Virus record (IMG/VR): IMGVR_UViG_3300042905_005706
Span: 1 to 21,175 of that record
Direction: 5' to 3' (one strand)
DNA: 21,175 nucleotides
Source: a virus
The position numbers and the translations under genes are program-made. The notes beneath the pieces are model-generated. The model searched no databases. It was given only the letters and a program-made list of their open reading frames with translations, and was not told the DNA's origin. The first letter of the stretch is position 1. Every line of letters begins with the position of its first letter. Of the stretch, positions 16,372 to 21,175 are shown piece after piece.

Positions 16372-17050
16372 CTGCCGCTACTCCGCAAAGTATTTTCAAG
16401 GATTTTAAACGCTGCTGCTGCCACAAGAGGAACCTGTCCATTTCCAGCGGATCTGATTCTGTCCACCCGAGAGGCCAGCCCATCAACCATTCGACAAATT
16501 CCGGGTTCGTTTTCCCAGTCACCAATATTTCTGCGTCCATACAGGACTGAATCAAATTCCGCGTATTCAATTCCGTCTTCTGTTGGGCCTGGTGATAAAC
16601 ACTCTGAAGCATAATCGCGTCCGCAGGGACACTCTTCCGTATCTGGGTCGCAGTCATCCCAGAAGCATATTTGTCGATAGCCCAGAGGTAAAAGCCGATT
16701 CTGGCAATCTTGTCGTTCAATACCACAGGAATCAGATGCTCCGGGTACATGATTACCGCGTTGATTGCCAGTGTGTTTCTCAGGTGCTGTGCAATCCCGC
16801 CGTTGTTCTCTGCATCCTGAACTGTTGGCGTGGGCCAGAATCCAGAGTCTTCGCCTGACGTGACCTGCTCCACATGCGGAAGCCGATAAAGTTGTCCATG
16901 CAGCATCATACCCGCTGTCGGAAAGCTCCCTGAGAACGGTATCGAATCCTTTTCCGAGAAGATTTGGGACGTTCTCAAGAAACACCCATCGCGGTTTAAC
17001 CTGGCGAACGACTCTGACAAGTTCGAAGAAGAGTCCTGATCTTGCACCAC
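16346..17050 (-). CDS. Overlapping-frame protein of the WPTPT / NPxFVEWLMGWPxGWT family
   Basis: A 234-residue reading frame inside the methyltransferase gene in another frame. It starts with GTG at 17050, directly after an in-frame TGA, with AAAGGG nearby. It contains SGSFPTAGMMLHGQLYRLPH, SGFWPTPTVQDAENNGG and NPEFVEWLMGWPLGWTESD followed by PLEMDRFLLW. I recognise these as the hallmark sequences of proteins annotated beside or within phage cytosine methyltransferases. The same DNA also encodes standard methyltransferase motifs, so two recognised families share it. Whether this frame is translated here, and what it does, is unknown. It extends 22 bases beyond the methyltransferase stop. Confidence 0.5.
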   Translation of the reverse strand: MVQDQDSSSNLSESFARLNRDGCFLRTSQIFSEKDSIPFSGSFPTAGMMLHGQLYRLPHVEQVTSGEDSGFWPTPTVQDAENNGGIAQHLRNTLAINAVIMYPEHLIPVVLNDKIARIGFYLWAIDKYASGMTATQIRKSVPADAIMLQSVYHQAQQKTELNTRNLIQSCMDAEILVTGKTNPEFVEWLMGWPLGWTESDPLEMDRFLLWQQQRLKSLKILCGVAADEYSKNDC

Positions 17051-17318
17051 TCAGCCCTTTGCCTTTCCATGCAATCGACAAGTCCTGACATGGCCAGCCG
17101 CCAGCAATCAGATCAACTTTTCCCATCCAAGGCGATCCATCAAAATCCCGAATGTCGCCGTGAATTTCCATCTCTGGAAAAATTCCGTCTGCAACTCTTT
17201 GTCTCAAGACTTTCTGGCAATACCTGTTTATTTCAACGGCACATACAGGCGTATGACCAAGCAATTTTGAGGCAAGCAAGCCTCCGCCAGTGCCAGCAAA
17301 TAAATGTAATTCTTTCAT
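16368..17318 (-). CDS. DNA cytosine-5 methyltransferase
   Basis: A 316-residue enzyme that would methylate cytosine at C5 using S-adenosylmethionine. Motif I is LFAGTGGGLLASKLLG (residues 6-21), motif IV GGWPCQDLSIAWKGKG with catalytic Cys77, motif VI LENVPNLL (114-121), motif VIII RRRLWILAHA (155-164), and motif X near the C-terminus is AGNGQVPLVAAAAF. All key residues are present; the target-recognition stretch between VIII and X is short. No restriction partner is seen nearby, so it is probably an orphan enzyme protecting phage DNA. The ATG at 17318 lacks a clear ribosome site. It is coupled to the zinc-knuckle gene, and its 3' two-thirds are overprinted by another recognisable frame. Confidence 0.92.
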   Translation of the reverse strand: MKELHLFAGTGGGLLASKLLGHTPVCAVEINRYCQKVLRQRVADGIFPEMEIHGDIRDFDGSPWMGKVDLIAGGWPCQDLSIAWKGKGLSGARSGLFFELVRVVRQVKPRWVFLENVPNLLGKGFDTVLRELSDSGYDAAWTTLSASACGAGHVRRRLWILAHANSSGCREQRRDCTAPEKHTGNQRGNHVPGASDSCGIERQDCQNRLLPLGYRQICFWDDCDPDTEECPCGRDYASECLSPGPTEDGIEYAEFDSVLYGRRNIGDWENEPGICRMVDGLASRVDRIRSAGNGQVPLVAAAAFKILENTLRSSGR

Positions 17319-17372
17319 AACAGTTTTGTTTGAGATTACGCGCCGGGCAGGTGATCATCTTGAGCCTGTTCC

Positions 17373-17410
17373 GGCACGCCCCTAGACGCGGCTGAACGTG
17401 GAGGCACGCC
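17373..17410. repeat. Direct repeat GGCACGCC, 30 bp apart
   Basis: GGCACGCCC occurs at 17373-17381 and 17403-17411 in the 191-bp gap upstream of the methyltransferase gene. Spacing of 30 bp is close to three helical turns, so two protein subunits could bind on one face. GTATTAACC lies nearby at about 17458. No further function seen in this gap. Confidence 0.35.
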
Positions 17411-17509
17411 CAACCTGGAATACTGGCCTTCCACCGATCCTAATTTGATTGAGGATAGTATTAACCAGTGCCCAAAGTATAATTAGGCGACGGCGTAGCG
17501 TCAATATTG

Positions 17510-18838
17510 TTAAGTTTCGGTCTGATTACTGTTGATAATATTCCAGTTGTTATTGCTCATGCCGCCATTACAGATGGAATTTCCCCATGAAATTGTAATT
17601 GTGCCGTTTGTGGTGCTGATCAGTGTGCCGCCTGTGCCCCAGTCAGCATATTTGTAAAGCAGGACACTCGCATTGAATGTGTAATATCCGACCGTATCTC
17701 GGGTCGGGCCAAAATCTGCGGAGTGGTAATAGCCATCAAGCGAACCTGATATGGGCAATCCCTGAACCTTTAGCAGGTAATATGGCGTAGTGGTGGACAT
17801 GTTGCCCCAGTTGCCGGGATAAGTGCCGTTGGCAAGATATTTCTTGAAAGACACATACTTGACCGGCAGACCGGAATAGGTTTCGCCGTTTGGGCCGGGC
17901 TCCATTGTGTAGCTGACAGCGGGCACCAGTGGCTCGTTTGTATCGTAGTAGTCTCTGTAGGCAACCTGTCCGGGAAATTGCTGCTCGACGTTAATAACGC
18001 CAATGCCGGGGCAAAAATGGGTCGGGATAATGTCGGCAAGAAACTCGTCCTCATATAGCTCCTTGGGTGCCAGGCCGTTACCAAAATAGCCAACCTTGCA
18101 GTGCGATCCAGTCAGGTTGTATGCCGTCAAAAGCAAGAGATGACTGCTGTTAATCCAGCTCTGACTGGATGCATCCGGTGTTGTTGAGACCACCCCCCAG
18201 AGCTTGGTATAAATCCAGTCAAAAATTTCGCCGGAATTGTAGGCGATGTTTCGCTGAAAATAAACGATCTGATTGTGGCAGGAAGACAGATAGCTCATTG
18301 CGTGAGCCAAACCTGCCTCGTCAAGTGTCGGATTGAGGGTGTGGCACGATAGAATGACCGGATTTTCCGGGAAATTACAGGACAGATAAACATTGCCTTC
18401 CCACCGAAACATTTCAGCTCCCGCAGCACTCGAACTAGAAAAAAAAACCCACTGCGACGTGTCGGCATTCCATTTTGCCGGGTATCTTTTGTCTGTGCCA
18501 ACACTGACGTTTTCATTGTTCAGGCCGGTGGCCGCATACTCCATGAAAGTGGAGCCTTCGCCGGTGTCCGTCCAGACATAACCGCCCGGCCCCAGAGTCT
18601 TAACCTGCCTTCGCCATGAATAGAGAATCTGGTCAAAATAATTGATTTTCTCAGTCAGGCGAATCCAGTAGATTTCGTCTATCTGCTCTGTTTGATCTGG
18701 CGGCTGGATTCTTGAGGGCAGTTCGTAATTGCCCTGGCTCTGCGATGCAAGCTGGTTGATTGCAAGATTGGTGAGCTGGTCGCGGGATCGCTTCAGCTCG
18801 CTTTCGACATTGACCATCCAGCCTTCATTCGGCCCCAT
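17510..18838 (-). CDS. Hypothetical, probably structural or tail-associated protein
   Basis: A 442-residue protein. ATG at 18838 with AGGGGGC just upstream, 10 bp after the preceding gene. The first 80 residues are helical (VESELKRSRDQLTNLAINQL and onward); the remainder is rich in Tyr, Asn, Ser, Thr, Gly and Trp, typical of beta-structured virion proteins, with repeated short patterns such as LSCNFPENPVILSCHTLN and PGQVAYRDYYDTNEPLVPA, and a C-terminus of Asn/Ser/Thr repeats. Eight or so Cys residues are scattered. Its position after a long tail-like gene suggests a tail, fibre or decoration protein. I do not recognise a family. Confidence 0.75.
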   Translation of the reverse strand: MGPNEGWMVNVESELKRSRDQLTNLAINQLASQSQGNYELPSRIQPPDQTEQIDEIYWIRLTEKINYFDQILYSWRRQVKTLGPGGYVWTDTGEGSTFMEYAATGLNNENVSVGTDKRYPAKWNADTSQWVFFSSSSAAGAEMFRWEGNVYLSCNFPENPVILSCHTLNPTLDEAGLAHAMSYLSSCHNQIVYFQRNIAYNSGEIFDWIYTKLWGVVSTTPDASSQSWINSSHLLLLTAYNLTGSHCKVGYFGNGLAPKELYEDEFLADIIPTHFCPGIGVINVEQQFPGQVAYRDYYDTNEPLVPAVSYTMEPGPNGETYSGLPVKYVSFKKYLANGTYPGNWGNMSTTTPYYLLKVQGLPISGSLDGYYHSADFGPTRDTVGYYTFNASVLLYKYADWGTGGTLISTTNGTITISWGNSICNGGMSNNNWNIINSNQTET

Positions 18839-18848
18839 CGCTGCCCCC

Positions 18849-21175
18849 TTAAATGATCATTGGATCGCGTTCGAGCATTTCGTTGAACGAGTGGAAGTCG
18901 TGCATCGGAACACCTGCCCTCGGCCGGGCTGTCGTAAATGAAGCCACCGTAAACGGCTTGCGGTTGCCGGGGAATTTGATTTCGCACGCTGTCATGAGCA
19001 GTGAGCAGTCTTCAAGCCCGCTGCCAGCATTGGCCCGGCATGTTTCGTTGGCGGTGATATTGAACGATTGCAATTTGCCGTTGGAGAGAACGCCCGCATA
19101 GCTCCACTCGGTGGAAGGAATGCCGTCCACCCATGCAAAACCGCCTTGAATTAAGGGCTTTTCCACACTGTCCCAGATGTCTTTGGCGAACTGGTCGGCC
19201 GATGACTGGTCGCGGGCTTCGTACCACTCAGGCAGGGTGACGATCAAATCTCGCTCAATGCCGTATCGTGTTTTGACGGTCGCATTGGATTCACCAGCGG
19301 CAGGCGTCATATTGGCGTCGTAATGCGGATATGCAGCCTCTTGAGTGCCTTCGTAAACCGGGAGCAGCACCTTGATATTGTAAGGCACAATCTGGAATGG
19401 CTGGTTGGTGGAGTTGCCCGTGCCCGTATCCCAAGGCGGCATCTTGTCTGTGTAGGTGCCGTTAGAGCCCGTCACTTCCTGCACGCTGGGCCGGGAAAGC
19501 ACAATGAAATTGTTGACCGGGTTAATCCGAAAACCTGCCCAGAATGCCTGATAAGTATAACTGGCCGACGTGCTGTTGGCGACCCGCTGCCGGTATTCCA
19601 CCAGACATTCGGGATACCAGACTTTTCGCTGCTGATTCACACCTGCGGAAGTGTTTGAGTTGCCGATCTGGCTGAAATTCAGGCCATCAACCGGGGTCGG
19701 GAAAACATTGCCGATCCGCCGAGCCATACCCTTCTGAGTTGTTGTCAGAGGGTTGTTGTTGCTGATGGCGTCGAGATTGATTGTATATCGCCGCCATGTG
19801 GTCGAGCCTTCGCGGGTATAGCCGTAAAGCTCATAGTCGTAGGTGTAGTAGTTAGTCGAGGCGTTGTAATTGGGCGGTCGATCGACGTTGGGGTTGGTGG
19901 TCAGGATCGACCAGTTGACAGACGCATTGGCTTGAGTGTTCTGCGTGATAAGAAACTCGCCCGAATCCTTGCGGATGATCGAATTGGCGGTGCCGCCTGT
20001 GCCGATTTTCCAGAAGTTGCGATTAATCTTGACTCTGGCTTCGCGACGGGAAGCGGTGCCCTTGTCGATCATCGTCAGTTCGTCGGCGAGCCAGTTTTGC
20101 AGGTTGGTGGTATTGGAGCCGGGCAGGTTGCCGCTGGCGGGAATAATCCGAATCTGGTTGGATGGCAGATTGGCCCCGGTGGCATTGGCAAACGTGACAT
20201 TGCCGACCGAGAGCAGAATCCGGCCCCAGGTGAAATTGGCGTGCTGGAAATTGACTTTGGCCTGCGTGTTGGTGGCCCCGGTGTAGTCAAAGAACTCGAC
20301 CATATTGCCGTTGAATTTGCTGTTGTCGGGCGAATCGTCGAGGTTGTAGGCCGGGTTGTCTCGCGGAATATTCCACTGGCAATAGTAAGGCACGACTTTC
20401 GGGCCACCGCGAACCAGCACACGGGAATAGCTGCCAAGCGTGGATTTGGTGTAGTTCAGACCATCGACAATGTTGCTGATCAGGTCGAGATTGTAGGGCT
20501 GATGGTTGCGAAGGTCAGGGAAGCGGATCGTGCCGTCGGGCTGGATGATGACGCTGAAATTGGGGGCATAAGAATCGAGCGTCTCCTGAATGGCTGCGAT
20601 CACATTATCGCCCGAAATGCGAAACTCGAAGGGCGGCACGAGCGAGATATTGTTCAGGTCTGACTCGGTGGCTGATGGCAGGGTGGCAGTCTGGGCTGCG
20701 TCGTTGAGCGTAAAGTTCCCGATGCCCTGCTGATTGAGCCGGTAGGCAACCGAATAACTGGTGAGAATCATGCGGATTGCATCGCCGACCGACTTGCCGC
20801 CGGTGGTCGGCTGATAGTCGTCAAGCAGGGCATTGATGTTGAATCGGACGTTATCAGAGTTGTCGATCGGACTGACAACCGGCACACGTTCTGCCCGAGC
20901 GATCAGGCCGCGAGCTTCGAACGTGTAGGCATACCATGGCGTACCCGAGTTCTCGGTCGGTCGGCATTCATGCACATTGCCGCAGAAAACGAGCGGGATA
21001 TTGGCCTCGCCCGCAGAACTGAAACTGGCAGACTGGTTCGTTCGGCTGTCGAAATAGATGCGAACTTCCGCCCCTTGCAAGCTCCAGACATTATCGGTTG
21101 TAACAGTACCGTTAGAGCTGGTCGGGCTCTTTTGTGGCCCCTTGCCAAGCAGCGCGAACTGGGCCGACGGAGTGC
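18849..21175 (-). CDS. Large probable tail/baseplate protein (5' end beyond window)
   Basis: The frame is open to the right window edge, so the N-terminus is missing; at least 775 codons are present. The visible N-terminal part (EVRIYFDSRTNQSASFSSAG, ANIPLVFCGNVHECRP, WYAYTFEARGLIARAERVPV) is like a beta-barrel tail-hub domain that records an offset from a curve or path, as in baseplate hub proteins ('G.v.......y.f...g'). Later parts include SVGDAIRMILTSYSVAYRLN, NVIAAIQETLDSYAPNFSV and IIQPDGTIRFPDLRNHQPYN, then large Asn- and Thr-rich beta regions. This is consistent with a tail hub or adhesin-like structural protein. Family assignment is tentative. It is followed 10 bp later by the 442-residue gene. 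Confidence 0.7.
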   Translation of the reverse strand, partial: TPSAQFALLGKGPQKSPTSSNGTVTTDNVWSLQGAEVRIYFDSRTNQSASFSSAGEANIPLVFCGNVHECRPTENSGTPWYAYTFEARGLIARAERVPVVSPIDNSDNVRFNINALLDDYQPTTGGKSVGDAIRMILTSYSVAYRLNQQGIGNFTLNDAAQTATLPSATESDLNNISLVPPFEFRISGDNVIAAIQETLDSYAPNFSVIIQPDGTIRFPDLRNHQPYNLDLISNIVDGLNYTKSTLGSYSRVLVRGGPKVVPYYCQWNIPRDNPAYNLDDSPDNSKFNGNMVEFFDYTGATNTQAKVNFQHANFTWGRILLSVGNVTFANATGANLPSNQIRIIPASGNLPGSNTTNLQNWLADELTMIDKGTASRREARVKINRNFWKIGTGGTANSIIRKDSGEFLITQNTQANASVNWSILTTNPNVDRPPNYNASTNYYTYDYELYGYTREGSTTWRRYTINLDAISNNNPLTTTQKGMARRIGNVFPTPVDGLNFSQIGNSNTSAGVNQQRKVWYPECLVEYRQRVANSTSASYTYQAFWAGFRINPVNNFIVLSRPSVQEVTGSNGTYTDKMPPWDTGTGNSTNQPFQIVPYNIKVLLPVYEGTQEAAYPHYDANMTPAAGESNATVKTRYGIERDLIVTLPEWYEARDQSSADQFAKDIWDSVEKPLIQGGFAWVDGIPSTEWSYAGVLSNGKLQSFNITANETCRANAGSGLEDCSLLMTACEIKFPGNRKPFTVASFTTARPRAGVPMHDFHSFNEMLERDPMII

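Noticed and set aside
16368-17318. Restriction-modification system
   Set aside because: Only the methyltransferase is present; neighbours show no endonuclease motif, so an orphan protective enzyme is the simpler reading.
19932-20663. 243-codon plus-strand frame inside the large structural gene
   Set aside because: Antisense of a long, continuous coding frame; composition (Gly, Val, Ala, Asp, Ile repeats) and absence of a ribosome site mark it as a shadow.
1-21175. CRISPR arrays, rRNA genes, insertion sequences, transposases
   Set aside because: Looked for on both strands: no regular spaced repeats of CRISPR type, no rRNA signatures, no transposase motifs or terminal inverted repeats with target duplications.

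Overview
This window is the genome, or a large part of the genome, of a temperate tailed bacteriophage. There are about 40 tightly packed genes, all but two of them on the minus strand. The evidence is a tyrosine integrase beside a tRNA-derived attachment site, a phage recombination set (YqaJ-type exonuclease, single-strand DNA-binding protein, RuvC-like resolvase, annealing-protein-like gene), a replication initiator, ThyX, a cytosine-C5 methyltransferase, Ea22-like and DUF3310-like phage proteins, and large late genes at the right end. The host cannot be named from sequence alone. Strong Shine-Dalgarno sites (AGGAGG, GGAGGT) and intrinsic terminators show it is a bacterium. The att site indicates that its tRNA-Leu(UAA) gene is the integration target. 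Phage genes lie on both sides of the single att copy, so the sequence probably has the attP form (virion or excised DNA) rather than an integrated prophage end.

Layout from left to right. Positions 1-389 are the start of a late gene that runs off the window, perhaps terminase small-subunit-like. Positions 390-801 are non-coding and repeat-rich. Positions 802-4993 hold twelve small, mostly unrecognised accessory genes, several as single-gene units with their own leader. Positions 5054-7084 hold SSB, exonuclease, a small gene and the RuvC-like nuclease. Positions 7216-7415 hold a tRNA-like element and a 36-residue membrane peptide. Positions 7408-10431 form an operon headed by a CsrA-like gene, then thyX and small phage genes. 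Positions 10469-12035 hold the replication initiator and a zinc-finger partner; three 25-bp iterons lie inside the initiator gene and a short divergent RNA starts just upstream. Positions 12242-14066 hold the annealing-protein-like gene and companions. Positions 14150-14789 are a divergent control region. Positions 14807-14862 are attP, followed by int. Positions 16123-17318 hold a zinc-ribbon protein and the methyltransferase, with a second recognisable protein in an overlapping frame. Positions 17510-21175 hold two large, probably structural genes, the second cut by the window edge.

Two families of short intergenic repeats tie the early region together. The first is a 19-bp element (plus-strand consensus CTTRCCGAnnnTGYCRAGG) found eight times between 1190 and 13824, always in the same orientation and 46-76 bp upstream of a minus-strand start codon; it looks like a phage-specific promoter or regulator site. 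The second is a family of dyads with GGTATT and AATACC arms. Together with the phage CsrA-like protein they suggest a dedicated early regulatory network. The replication module resembles lambda O-ori-OOP in layout without visible similarity in sequence.
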